From contig JAEZJF010000006.1 of NCBI GenBank assembly GCA_023415825.1, positions 248,001 to 312,000 on the forward strand: 64,000 nt of DNA. The letters run 5' to 3'. Below, piece after piece: positions 35,381 to 44,064 of this stretch (position 1 is the first letter of the stretch; each line of letters starts with the position of its first letter). The notes under the pieces are model-generated. The model searched no databases. It was not told where the DNA came from and worked only from the letters and a program-made list of their open reading frames with translations. The DNA comes from Bacillota bacterium. GTDB lineage: Bacteria; Bacillota; Clostridia; DSM-8532. A program made the position numbers and the translations under genes.

Positions 35381-35758
35381 TTGCGACTAAAATTTAAATT
35401 GGGCGATGTATTTATCATTATTGTGATTGTGGTCACAGCTCTGCTTATGTTGGGCCTATATATTAAAAAAGATACCGCTGGAAAAACTGCTGTTATCACA
35501 CAAAATAATGTTATTTTAAAAAGAATCCGGTTGGATCAGTTGACAGAGCGCTTTACTATGGACTATGCAGGTCAGTACCCCGGAACCCTGGAAGCGGAAA
35601 ATGGAAGTATTCGTTTTTCTAATGCGGAGTGTCCGGATCAGGTCTGTGTCCATACAGGATGGATATCCCGCCCCGGCCAAATCGCAGTTTGTCTTCCTGC
35701 AGGCGTTATCATCAAGATAGAGGGAGAAAGCGACGATATGGATATCCTGGTTAAATAG
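35381..35758 (+). CDS. NusG domain II membrane protein, EetA-like
   Basis: 125 residues: one N-terminal membrane helix (VFIIIVIVVTALLMLGLYI) and an extracellular NusG_II domain with the family mark AECPDQVCVHTGWI (C-x4-C-x-H-x-G). The start is TTG 35381 behind GGAAGGAG. In Listeria a protein of this type (EetA) is part of the extracellular electron transfer locus, and the following genes here match that locus. Confidence 0.8.
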   Translation: MRLKFKLGDVFIIIVIVVTALLMLGLYIKKDTAGKTAVITQNNVILKRIRLDQLTERFTMDYAGQYPGTLEAENGSIRFSNAECPDQVCVHTGWISRPGQIAVCLPAGVIIKIEGESDDMDILVK

Positions 35759-35859
35759 GCTTAAGGCAAGATAGGTATAACATGCATTTTAATAATTCAT
35801 ACACCAGTTTGTGAATTCTTTGACAGTAGAACATTGACAAAAAAACATTTGGTGGTTAA

Positions 35860-36384
35860 ATGAGAAAAATTACTTTAAATGGTTTATTAATTTCAGTGGC
35901 CCTTGTGCTTTCCTTTATGGAGCGCTTTATTCCGCTAAATCTCCTGGTCCCCCTGCCTGGAGTCAAGCTGGGATTGGCCAATATCGTAACCATGTTTGCC
36001 CTCTTTTATTTGGGCGTACCTTCCGCTATTACTATTACAGTTTTAAGATGCGTGATGGCGTCGCTACTATTTGGCGGCATGTCCTCCCTCCTTTATTCTC
36101 TATCAGGTGCTTTTTTAGCACTGATAGTTATGATAATCCTTAAATTAGGATATGGAAAGGTATTTTCATTAATCGGCATCAGTATGGGAGGTGCTGCTGC
36201 GCACAATACAGGCCAGATCATAATGGCAAGCATTATGTTAAAAAATACTGTAGTTTTTGCTTATCTTCCCGTCCTTCTCTTTACTGGTTTGGTTACGGGA
36301 TTGTTAACAGCGATAATATCGGTGAATCTTTTCACTATATTTGAAAAAACTGACAGTGTTAAAGTGTTTAAATTGGATAAATAA
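35860..36384 (+). CDS. Gx transporter family protein, EetB-like
   Basis: 174 residues with five to six membrane segments (LLISVALVLSFMERFIPL; LANIVTMFALFYLG; FAYLPVLLFTGLVTGLL). It belongs to the group once called heptaprenyl diphosphate synthase component I. The GAAAHNTGQI region is conserved. It is usually found beside NusG_II and polyprenyl synthase genes, as here. It starts at ATG 35860 with a GGTGG site. Confidence 0.85.
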   Translation: MRKITLNGLLISVALVLSFMERFIPLNLLVPLPGVKLGLANIVTMFALFYLGVPSAITITVLRCVMASLLFGGMSSLLYSLSGAFLALIVMIILKLGYGKVFSLIGISMGGAAAHNTGQIIMASIMLKNTVVFAYLPVLLFTGLVTGLLTAIISVNLFTIFEKTDSVKVFKLDK

Positions 36385-36431
36385 TGAATGTGGTAGCCTT
36401 AATTGGGATACATACTGAAAGGAGAACTGCT

Positions 36432-38348
36432 ATGGCAAAAAAAGTGCTGATTGTTGGAGCTGGCTATGCTGGTATAGAAGCTGCATTAACGCTTAACAAG
36501 AAGAAAAAGAAGGAAGATCTAGAGATCACCCTTATTGACAAAAATGATTACCACACACTGTTAACTGAACTTCACGAGGTAGCAGGAAACAGAATTTCTG
36601 AGGAGGGTATTCGTATTCCCTTGAGAAGTATCTTTAAATATACGAATGTAAACCTCGTTATGGATGAAATCACTTGCTTTGATTTTGATAACAACAAGGT
36701 TTCATCTGCAACTACAGTATATGAATACGATTATCTCATGCTTAGTATGGGTAGTTCCCCTAACTTCTTTGGTATTCCGGGTCTAAAGGAACACGCCTTC
36801 ACACTCTGGAGCTTTGATGACGCAGTTAAAATTCGCGAGCATATAAAGAAGTGCTTTACTCTTGCCAGCCAGGAAAAGGATAAAGAGGCTAGAAGCCGTC
36901 TACTTACCTTTGTTGTGGCAGGTGCAGGGTTTACCGGTGTTGAAATGATCGGCGAGCTTGCAATTTGGTCAAAATCTCTTTGCAGAGAATACAAAATAGA
37001 CCGTAAAGAAGTTCGTCTCACAATCGTCGATATGCTGCCCCGCATTCTGAATACACTGGAGGAGAAAAACTCTAAAAAGGCGCATCAATATCTTGAGAAG
37101 AAGCTTCATGTTGAAGTCATGCTCAACAAAAAAATAAAGGCAGCAACAGAGAATAGCCTGATTTGTGAGGGCGGCGAAATAAAGACGGCAACAGTCATCT
37201 GGGCAGCGGGTATTAAAGCTTGCGATGGTGCAGATTGCATGTTAATTGAAAGAGCAAACGCACCCAAGCGCATTAAAGTTGACGAATTCTGCAGGACAGA
37301 AAATAAAAATGTCTATTCTGTAGGCGATTTAGGCGGTTTAGAGGATGAAAACGGACGCCCTTATGCCGCAATGGTTGAAAATGCCATTCAAACAGCACAT
37401 GGCGCTGCTGAAAACATTCTTAACGATATACGAGGTAAGGAACAAAAGAAGGTAACCGTTAAATTCCACGGTACCATGGTCAGTGTGGGCAACTATTTCT
37501 GTGTGTCTGAGATTATGGGCAAGAGCCTTCCTGTATGGTTATCCATATTGATGAAGTTCTTTGTCAACATTCATTATCTCTGGGAAATCACAGGCTTCAG
37601 GGGAATTTCCAGATATCTGTATCACGAGCTTTTGGAAAGAAGACAAAAAAAGAATATCGTCGAGCAGCATTACTCAACCAGAATGCAAGCCTGGTGGCTC
37701 ACTCCCCTCCGCCTCTTCCTGGGTGGAATGTGGCTTTATGAAGGAATTGTCAAAATCTCAGACGGTTGGTTCAATTCTCCGAAGCTCGCTTCATTCCTGG
37801 GTATGGCCACCGATGCCACAAGTGCTGCAACTGGTGCAGGTGCTTTTGTCACACGTCTTGATGATGCAGTGGCTATTAAGACCGGAATCCTTAATTTCTT
37901 CATGGGAACAGAAAGCCGCCTGGTTGAAGGTATAGAAATCAGTGCTCAACATTTCGCAAGAGTTGAATTCTTCCATTTCGGAGATTTTAGCCTTGTTCCT
38001 TGGTTCCTTCAGAATGTAGTACTGGCCAATGACGGCGTAGCAATGTTCTTCCAGGTTCTTGTTGTTATTCTGGAAGTCCTGGTTGGCCTTATGCTTTTAG
38101 GTGGTGCCTTCACCTTCATCGGTTCCTTTATTTCTGTAGGCTTAATGGTTATGTTCCTCTCCTCCACAGGCCTCTATGAAAAGAGCTGGTGGATGCTCTT
38201 CGCTTCCATCGCAACAATGGGTGGCGCAGGCAGAGCCTTTGGTTTGGATTACTATATCATTCCTTACCTTAATAATGTTTGGGAGAGCTATTGGAAAAAC
38301 AAAAAATTCCGTCTATTCTTCAAACGCAGCCTGGATAGATTCGAATAA
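36432..38348 (+). CDS. ndh2: Type II NADH dehydrogenase with membrane domain (Ndh2)
   Basis: 638 residues. N-terminal two-dinucleotide-fold flavoprotein (~1-410): FAD motif VLIVGAGYAGIEAAL, NAD motif VVAGAGFTGVEMIGEL, C-terminal FAD contact NVYSVGDLGG. A C-terminal DoxX-like region (~420-620) has about four membrane helices (PLRLFLGGMWLYEGIVKI; VVILEVLVGLMLLGGAF). This two-part layout is that of Listeria Ndh2, which passes NADH electrons to an EET-specific quinone. ATG 36432 has GAAAGGAG upstream. Confidence 0.92.
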   Translation: MAKKVLIVGAGYAGIEAALTLNKKKKKEDLEITLIDKNDYHTLLTELHEVAGNRISEEGIRIPLRSIFKYTNVNLVMDEITCFDFDNNKVSSATTVYEYDYLMLSMGSSPNFFGIPGLKEHAFTLWSFDDAVKIREHIKKCFTLASQEKDKEARSRLLTFVVAGAGFTGVEMIGELAIWSKSLCREYKIDRKEVRLTIVDMLPRILNTLEEKNSKKAHQYLEKKLHVEVMLNKKIKAATENSLICEGGEIKTATVIWAAGIKACDGADCMLIERANAPKRIKVDEFCRTENKNVYSVGDLGGLEDENGRPYAAMVENAIQTAHGAAENILNDIRGKEQKKVTVKFHGTMVSVGNYFCVSEIMGKSLPVWLSILMKFFVNIHYLWEITGFRGISRYLYHELLERRQKKNIVEQHYSTRMQAWWLTPLRLFLGGMWLYEGIVKISDGWFNSPKLASFLGMATDATSAATGAGAFVTRLDDAVAIKTGILNFFMGTESRLVEGIEISAQHFARVEFFHFGDFSLVPWFLQNVVLANDGVAMFFQVLVVILEVLVGLMLLGGAFTFIGSFISVGLMVMFLSSTGLYEKSWWMLFASIATMGGAGRAFGLDYYIIPYLNNVWESYWKNKKFRLFFKRSLDRFE

Positions 38349-38405
38349 TGTTCCATTAAGCGTTATATATGCGATTGTTCAGCATATGTCAGGAGGTCGA
38401 AAGCT

Positions 38406-39344
38406 TTGTGGGACTTATTCCCCGTCATTAAAGAAGAGTTGGCAGCATTTGAGGACTATTTAGGCACTAAACTTGCTTCCAGAAATAATTTTTTGGAAAC
38501 AGCATCAAAGAACGTGGTACTATCGGGGGGTAAAAGGCTGCGTCCAGCCTTTACCATAATAGCAGCGCTTCATGGTGACTATAACCGTGAGCATGTTTTC
38601 CCCGCTGCTGCCTCGGTTGAAATCCTGCATTCGGCAACCTTGGTACACGATGACATCATCGATAACGCCAAAACCCGGAGAGGACAACCCACCCTTTCTG
38701 AGAAGCATAGTAACAATCTTGCGGTCTATACCGGGGATTATTTGCTCGCAAAATCTTTACGACTACTCTTGGAGACAGGCCTGAAACCTGAGAAGCTTGA
38801 TGTTGTCGCAAGAGCGGTCTCCCTCCTTTGTGAGGGTGAAGTTGATCAGTATCTCAGCAAACATGCGCTTGCCAGTGTCAATCACTACTTGAAGCGTGTT
38901 ATAGGAAAAACTGGTGTACTATTCTCAGCCTCTCTGGTATTGGGCGCCAAAACAGCCAATCTTTCCGACGATACGACAAGGCTTCTGGGCCGATTTGGTA
39001 GTAGTTTTGGTGCTGCCTTTCAGATTCGGGATGACCTTCTGGATTTGCTTTCCAACCAAAAGTCTGAAGGTAAACCGGTTATGAACGACCTAAAGGAAGG
39101 AATCGCCACTCTCCCTGTCATTCTGGCGGTAAAGAATAACGCCAAGCTAAAAGAACAGGTTGAGGAATTCTTTGCAGGCCACAGCAATATAAATGATTTA
39201 CTTGGAAACATCATAGCCTCGGGAGGAATTAAAGACGCTGAGCGGTTAAAAAACCGCTATATAGCAAAATGCAGGACTTACCTTGAAAAAATTCCTCACA
39301 CCCCTTTTACCGGTGCTCTGAGTGAGATTGTTGACTGGTTGTAA
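38406..39344 (+). CDS. Polyprenyl diphosphate synthase (DmkB-like)
   Basis: 312 residues, trans-isoprenyl synthase with both Asp-rich motifs, DDIID (LVHDDIIDNA) and DDLLD (QIRDDLLDLL), and GGKRLRPAF. It makes the isoprenoid tail of quinones; chain length cannot be read off safely. The start is TTG 38406 behind GGAGG. Position between ndh2 and the lipoprotein matches DmkB of the EET locus. The prenyltransferase DmkA is not in the window. Confidence 0.9.
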   Translation: MWDLFPVIKEELAAFEDYLGTKLASRNNFLETASKNVVLSGGKRLRPAFTIIAALHGDYNREHVFPAAASVEILHSATLVHDDIIDNAKTRRGQPTLSEKHSNNLAVYTGDYLLAKSLRLLLETGLKPEKLDVVARAVSLLCEGEVDQYLSKHALASVNHYLKRVIGKTGVLFSASLVLGAKTANLSDDTTRLLGRFGSSFGAAFQIRDDLLDLLSNQKSEGKPVMNDLKEGIATLPVILAVKNNAKLKEQVEEFFAGHSNINDLLGNIIASGGIKDAERLKNRYIAKCRTYLEKIPHTPFTGALSEIVDWL

Positions 39345-39404
39345 AAATCGGTTAACAGCGTCATTCTTTAGCATAAATTATCTCAATATCTTTAGGAGGG
39401 TATT

Positions 39405-39935
39405 ATGAAGAAAGTACTAGCACTCACACTGGTGGCAGTTCTTCTTGCAGGCTGCGGAGCAGCTTCTGTAAAGACAGGACTTGGCCACAACATCTCCATC
39501 GCAAAGTCTAAGGATGCCACAGCTGAAGCTGCAGGCGCTGCACAGGTTGACACCGTTATGGCCGCTGTCACCTTTGACTCTGCCGGAAAAATCCTTGGCG
39601 TTACCATTGACAACGCACAGACCATCGTTAACTTTGACGCGACCGGTAAAGTAACATCTGATCTGGCTAAAGCTCAACAGACCAAGGTTGAGCGTGGTAA
39701 TGACTATGGCATGAAGAAGCAATCCAAAATCGGCAAGGAATGGTTTGAGCAGATTGCTGATCTCGAAAAGTGGATGGTCGGTAAGACAGTTGACCAGGTA
39801 AATGCACTCAAGGTTAAGAAGGTTGATGATGCACATCCTGCAGTTCCTGATACCGCTGACCTCTCTTCAAAGGTTACCGTTTCCGTTCAGGACTATCAGG
39901 CCGCTGTTACTGAAGCATTAGCTAACGCGAAGTAA
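39405..39935 (+). CDS. PplA-like surface lipoprotein
   Basis: 176 residues. Lipoprotein signal MKKVLALTLVAVLLAGC, then one domain of the FMN-binding/PplA group (VDTVMAAVTFDSAGKILGV; KTKVERGNDYGMKK-like stretch; IGKEWFEQIADLEKW). In Listeria, PplA is flavinylated by FmnB and delivers electrons outside. I do not see the classical D-x2-S/T-G-A-T site; the nearest is SKDAT at residues 35-39. It starts at ATG 39405 after AGGAGGG. A strong hairpin follows. Confidence 0.75.
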   Translation: MKKVLALTLVAVLLAGCGAASVKTGLGHNISIAKSKDATAEAAGAAQVDTVMAAVTFDSAGKILGVTIDNAQTIVNFDATGKVTSDLAKAQQTKVERGNDYGMKKQSKIGKEWFEQIADLEKWMVGKTVDQVNALKVKKVDDAHPAVPDTADLSSKVTVSVQDYQAAVTEALANAK

Positions 39936-39956
39936 TTTACTGGTTACATAGCTTCT

Positions 39957-39988
39957 AGAGAACCCCTTCATTATAGAAGGGGTTCTCT
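39957..39988 (+). terminator. Perfect hairpin after the lipoprotein gene
   Basis: AGAGAACCCCTTC / GAAGGGGTTCTCT, 13 bp perfect, 6-base loop, followed by TATAAC and no T-run. Like the xylF hairpin, it suits mRNA-end protection of an abundant lipoprotein. Confidence 0.7.
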
Positions 39989-39992
39989 TATA

Positions 39993-40010
39993 ACGGGACG
40001 AGCTTGTGGG
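39993..40010 (+). repeat. 3' UTR motif, copy A
   Basis: ACGGGACGAGCTTGTGGG directly follows the hairpin at 39957-39988. The same word follows the xylF hairpin on the other strand (29294-29277). Confidence 0.4.
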
Positions 40011-40105
40011 CCTTTCCGGATGCGGAATGCATGGAAGTAAAAATAATGTATCCCGCTTATGAAAACCAAGATAACAGCGGATAATATTTCAGTAAGGAGT
40101 GACTT

Positions 40106-41188
40106 ATGAAAAAACATGCTCTCTGGGTACTAATCTGTTGTACACTTCTTCTATGGGGATGTACAGGGCAAACCAATACCGGGTATAGCAAATATACCTA
40201 TGAGTTTCTGGGTGCCTTTGATACGCCTATACAATTTATGGGATATGCCAAGAGCCAGGAGGAATTTGAAGCTTTAGCCCAGAAGGGACAGGCTCGATTT
40301 GTTGAGCTTAATAATCTCTTTGATATCTATAACGATTATGAAGGACTGAATAATGTTAAAACCATTAATGATAACGCTGGAATAAAACCTGTTGAAGTTC
40401 AGCAGGAAATCATAGATTTGATCCTATTTTCAAAAGAATGGTACCAAAAGACCAATGGCATGTGTAATATTGCTTTAGGCTCCATGCTTTCGATCTGGCA
40501 TGACTATCGTGAAGCAGGAATAGAAAATCCTGAAAAAGCTGAGATCCCACCTATCATTGCTCTCCAAAACGCAATGAAGTATACTGATATCAACAAGGTT
40601 ATTGTGGATAAGGATAAGAAAACAGTATTTTTGGAAGAAAACGGCATGCGCCTTGATGTAGGTTCTGTGGCAAAAGGCTACGCCAGTGAGGTTGTAGCAA
40701 AAGAGCTGAATGCAGAGGGTTATAACAGCTTCATCATCAGCTCCGGAGGCAATGTCAGAACTGTAGGAAAGCCTCTGGACGGTGTAAGAAACAAGTGGGG
40801 AATCGGCATTCAAAATCCTGACGGCAATCCCCTCAATCCGGATGATGAGCCTATTGATATCGTTTATTTAATTAACCAATCGGTGGTAACCAGTGGTGAT
40901 TATCAACGCTACTATACGGTGGATGAGAAAAAATATCATCATCTCATTGATCCTAAAACCTTAATGCCAGCTGACTATTACCGTGCCGTGGTTATTGTCA
41001 CAGAAGATTCCGGTCTTGCAGACTTTATGTCAACAACGATGTTTCTAACGCCCTTTGAAGAGGCGAAGCAGCTTGCAGATAAGCTTGAAATTGAAGCTAT
41101 TTGGATTATGCAGGATGGAACAATGCGAACCACTGATAAAGTTAAGAGCATGATGAAAAATCTGGGCGGAGCCAAGAGTACTGATTAA
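40106..41188 (+). CDS. apbE: FAD:protein FMN transferase (ApbE/FmnB-like)
   Basis: 360 residues. Lipoprotein signal ending LLLWGC, then the ApbE domain with DVGSVAKGYASEVV, the FAD-binding SSGGNVRTVG and the metal-site region TSGDYQRYYTVDEKKYHHLIDPKT. It covalently attaches FMN to Thr/Ser of extracytoplasmic proteins; the preceding lipoprotein is the obvious candidate, as in FmnB-PplA. ATG 40106 follows TAAGGAG. Confidence 0.93.
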   Translation: MKKHALWVLICCTLLLWGCTGQTNTGYSKYTYEFLGAFDTPIQFMGYAKSQEEFEALAQKGQARFVELNNLFDIYNDYEGLNNVKTINDNAGIKPVEVQQEIIDLILFSKEWYQKTNGMCNIALGSMLSIWHDYREAGIENPEKAEIPPIIALQNAMKYTDINKVIVDKDKKTVFLEENGMRLDVGSVAKGYASEVVAKELNAEGYNSFIISSGGNVRTVGKPLDGVRNKWGIGIQNPDGNPLNPDDEPIDIVYLINQSVVTSGDYQRYYTVDEKKYHHLIDPKTLMPADYYRAVVIVTEDSGLADFMSTTMFLTPFEEAKQLADKLEIEAIWIMQDGTMRTTDKVKSMMKNLGGAKSTD

Positions 41189-41236
41189 GTTATGAATGAT
41201 TTCAATTTATTTTGTTAAGTAAAACGAGGTGTCACT

Positions 41237-41584
41237 ATGAAGCTTAAAGAATTTAAATTTGATAAGGGCTGGAAGCTCCTGATTTATTTTGATGTTCTCT
41301 TGCCCGCCGTTCTCTTTCTTTTAGCCTGGGTAACAAAAATCCCTCAGCTATCAATGCTATTTCATTCATATGAAACCTTTATCGTCAGCCCAATTCCTAA
41401 TTTTCAAGCTTTTACGGGAATTCTAGGGCTGCTGTTTCATGTTGGCATAATTGGCTATACCCTATATAAAAAGAACTATAAGGATTTGGCTATCTGTTTG
41501 CTTATTACCCTCATCGTCGCTGCCTTTTTTTTCTTTGAAATCAATTACCTCATTATCAAGCCCTTGGTATTTGCAGGGTTCTAA
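41237..41584 (+). CDS. Small membrane protein, end of EET-like cluster
   Basis: 115 residues with three to four hydrophobic segments (LIYFDVLLPAVLFLLAW; GLLFHVGIIGYTLY; AICLLITLIVAAFFFFEI). I recognise no family. ATG 41237 has ACGAGGTG upstream, 48 bp after apbE on the same strand. It is not a part of the Listeria locus as I know it. Confidence 0.75.
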   Translation: MKLKEFKFDKGWKLLIYFDVLLPAVLFLLAWVTKIPQLSMLFHSYETFIVSPIPNFQAFTGILGLLFHVGIIGYTLYKKNYKDLAICLLITLIVAAFFFFEINYLIIKPLVFAGF

Positions 41585-41644
41585 GTACAGCTTCATTCAG
41601 AAAATGCAAACCGTAATAAGGTTTTAGCTAAGGAGATGGGATTT

Positions 41645-42382
41645 ATGGAGAAGAAGGTGGACGTCTGGTATCTGGGACATAGTGGTTTTGCAATCGGTAT
41701 AGCAGATACTCTCCTCATTTTCGACTATTACCTGGATCAATGCGAGGGTATACGAGCTTTAACATCAGGTGTTATTGTTCCTGAAGAAATTACGCAGAAG
41801 AAGGTCTTGGTTTTCTCCTCCCATCGACACCCTGACCATTTTAATCCTATTATTTTATCCTGGAAGGAGAAACTTCCCCAGACCGAGTTTTTTCTATCCT
41901 CCGACATACCTAAAAAATTCTACAATGAATGGACGCATGTTCTCAAACCCTATCAGGTATATGAAAATGAAGGCCTTAAAATACAGACCTATAAATCCAC
42001 CGATGAAGGAGTAGCTTTTTTGGTTACCCTCTACGATATTACACTATACCATGCCGGGGATCTTAATTGGTGGCATTGGGACGAGGAATCTGCGGACTGG
42101 AATAATGATATGGCAGCTCGATACAAGCATGAGGTATCCCTTATAAAAGACATCCCCATTGACATTGCCTTTCTTACGGCTGACCCCAGGCAGGAATCTG
42201 CCGAGCTTTTAGGCATAACCTATTTTCTCGAGCAAGTTGAAACTGGCGTAGCTTTTCCCATGCATTTTGGGGATGATTACAGCATAATGAACCGGATAGT
42301 AGCCGAGTCCGATAAAAACCTGGCACTTAATAAGATAATAGCCATATCTGAGCGTGGGCAGTATTTTTCGCTGACAATTTGA
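41645..42382 (+). CDS. Metallo-beta-lactamase-fold hydrolase (UlaG-like)
   Basis: 245 residues. Metal motif SSHRHPDHFNP (H-x-H-x-D-H), a later ligand region YHAGDLNWWHWD and a C-terminal histidine in FPMHFGDD. It resembles L-ascorbate-6-P lactonase-like/YtkL hydrolases of unknown substrate. ATG 41645 is preferred; the ATG at 41636 overlaps its own AAGGAG. Confidence 0.85.
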   Translation: MEKKVDVWYLGHSGFAIGIADTLLIFDYYLDQCEGIRALTSGVIVPEEITQKKVLVFSSHRHPDHFNPIILSWKEKLPQTEFFLSSDIPKKFYNEWTHVLKPYQVYENEGLKIQTYKSTDEGVAFLVTLYDITLYHAGDLNWWHWDEESADWNNDMAARYKHEVSLIKDIPIDIAFLTADPRQESAELLGITYFLEQVETGVAFPMHFGDDYSIMNRIVAESDKNLALNKIIAISERGQYFSLTI

Positions 42383-42416
42383 GCGGTTTCTCTCCCCCAC
42401 GCTCACTTCTTTGTAT

Positions 42417-43712
42417 CTATATCTCGAAATCTTTATTCATGGGTCTATGGGTAAAGTGTTTTCTTTTCTCCGCATAATCGGCTACCACATGTCCATCCCC
42501 AATAAGCTTATATTTATAGGTTACCAATCCTTCAAGGCCTACGGGACCTCTGGCATGTATTTTATTAGTGCTGATCCCCACTTCTGCCCCAAAGCCATAC
42601 TTAAAGCCGTCACTGAATCTGGTGGAGCAATTGGCGAACACATCACCAGAATCCACATATTCCATAAAGTTTCTGATGTTATCCTTATTTTTAGATACAA
42701 TGACATCAGTGTGCCCAGAGCCATAGGTGTTAATATGTTTTATTGCCTCATCAACACTTTGAACAATCTTAATAGACAAGATATAATCCAGATATTCAGT
42801 CTTCCAATCCTCTTCTGTGACAGGATGGCATGGAATAATAGCGCGGGCTCTATCACAGCCTCTCAGCTCAACGCTTTTTGGATCAAGCGCTTTCTTAAGA
42901 GCAGGAAGAAAATCCGGGGCAATTCTCTCATGAACCAGCAGGGTCTCCAGGGCATTGCATACCGCCACATATTGAGTCTTTGAATCAACTGTGATTTCAA
43001 CGGCTTTTAAAAGATCAGCTCCATCGTCTATATAGCAATGGCAAATACCATCCGCATGGCCCAGGACTGGTATCCTGGAGTGATCCATGATATATCGGAC
43101 GAATTCGTTGGAGCCCCGTGGAATGATCAGGTCTACCGATTCATCAAGCTTAAGCATTTCTGATACTTCATCCCGAGTATCCATGAGGTTTATCCAATTA
43201 GCCGGAAGCCCTGCCTCTTGTGTTGCCGCCCTAATGGTTTCAAGTAATATGTGATTTGTTAAGGATGCCTCCCTGCCACCTTTAAGCAGAACAGCATTAC
43301 CGCTTTTTAAGCAAAGGGTGGATATTTGAACCAGCGCATCTGGTCTTGATTCAAAAATAATACCGATCAGACCAATAGGGCAGCTTACCCTGAAAAGCTC
43401 CAGCCCCTCGTCCAACTCTGTAGACAGAAGGGTTTTCCCAACCGGATCTTCAAGATTAATCAGGCTCTTAATCCCATCCAATACCTCAGCCAATTTTTTT
43501 TCATCAAAGCGAAGCCGCTTGATTAATGGTGCGGCTAGATTCTCTCCGAGACTTCTTTCCACATCCTGTTCATTGGCTTTGAAAATGTCTTCTTTATTTT
43601 GATTGAGCCTTTCGGCAATAGCTTCCAAGGCTTTGTTCTTCTGTTCGCTGGAAATACCTGAAAGTAAAATAGCCGCTTGCTTGGCGTTTTGTGCGAGGGT
43701 TCTCATATCCAT
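42417..43712 (-). CDS. proA: Glutamate-5-semialdehyde dehydrogenase
   Basis: 431 residues. NADPH-dependent reduction of glutamyl-5-phosphate in proline synthesis. The catalytic cysteine lies in YVAVCNALETLLVHE. Other marks are LKGGREASLTNH, VDLIIPRGSNEFVRY and GPVGLEGLVTYKY. ATG 43712 (MDMRTLAQNAKQAA) is chosen for the GGAGTG site; the open frame upstream runs through the hairpin element and is not coding. proB is not adjacent, which is unusual. Confidence 0.95.
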   Translation of the reverse strand: MDMRTLAQNAKQAAILLSGISSEQKNKALEAIAERLNQNKEDIFKANEQDVERSLGENLAAPLIKRLRFDEKKLAEVLDGIKSLINLEDPVGKTLLSTELDEGLELFRVSCPIGLIGIIFESRPDALVQISTLCLKSGNAVLLKGGREASLTNHILLETIRAATQEAGLPANWINLMDTRDEVSEMLKLDESVDLIIPRGSNEFVRYIMDHSRIPVLGHADGICHCYIDDGADLLKAVEITVDSKTQYVAVCNALETLLVHERIAPDFLPALKKALDPKSVELRGCDRARAIIPCHPVTEEDWKTEYLDYILSIKIVQSVDEAIKHINTYGSGHTDVIVSKNKDNIRNFMEYVDSGDVFANCSTRFSDGFKYGFGAEVGISTNKIHARGPVGLEGLVTYKYKLIGDGHVVADYAEKRKHFTHRPMNKDFEI

Positions 43713-43731
43713 AGCTTTCACTCCGACATAA

Positions 43732-43922
43732 AAAATAATATTATGATTGATTCCCAGAAAGTCGTGAAACGACTTTTTTCTGCGATCAAAATCGCAGAAA
43801 ATTGCAGCTTCTCTGCAATCTGGTGCAATCTCAATATGATTATCCAGCCTTCTTGGAAGGCTGATGCAATTCATTGCATCAGAAAGCCACGAAGTGACTT
43901 TCTGGATGATAATCATATTATA
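43732..43922. repeat. Multi-hairpin palindromic element before proA
   Basis: About 190 bp built of nested inverted repeats. The ends are imperfect terminal repeats that share TATGATT and CAGAAAGTC. Internal hairpins in order: AAGTCGTgaaACGACTT; CTGCGATcaaaATCGCAG; TTGCAGcttcTCTGCAA; CAGCCTTCTTGGAAGGCTG; GATGCAATtcATTGCATC; AGAAAGCCACGAAGTGACTTTCT. An outer stem AATATGATTATC / GATGATAATCATATT encloses the last three. No protein gene lies in it. It may be a MITE-like element or a structured RNA in the proA leader. Confidence 0.75.
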
Positions 43923-44064
43923 GCCTACTATAACATAAATGCTCCATTCTGAGTATCCTGTATTTCGTCCGTCTCTAAACATTTAATGTTTCACTTATTT
44001 TCATTAGTATTCCTTGACGCAAGACCACTTGAACCATTAAACTAGAATTTGTTATGCATACTAT

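Noticed and set aside
43713..43982. N-terminal extension of proA
   Set aside because: The frame is open, but it runs through the hairpin element; ATG 43712 has a ribosome site and gives the normal ProA length.
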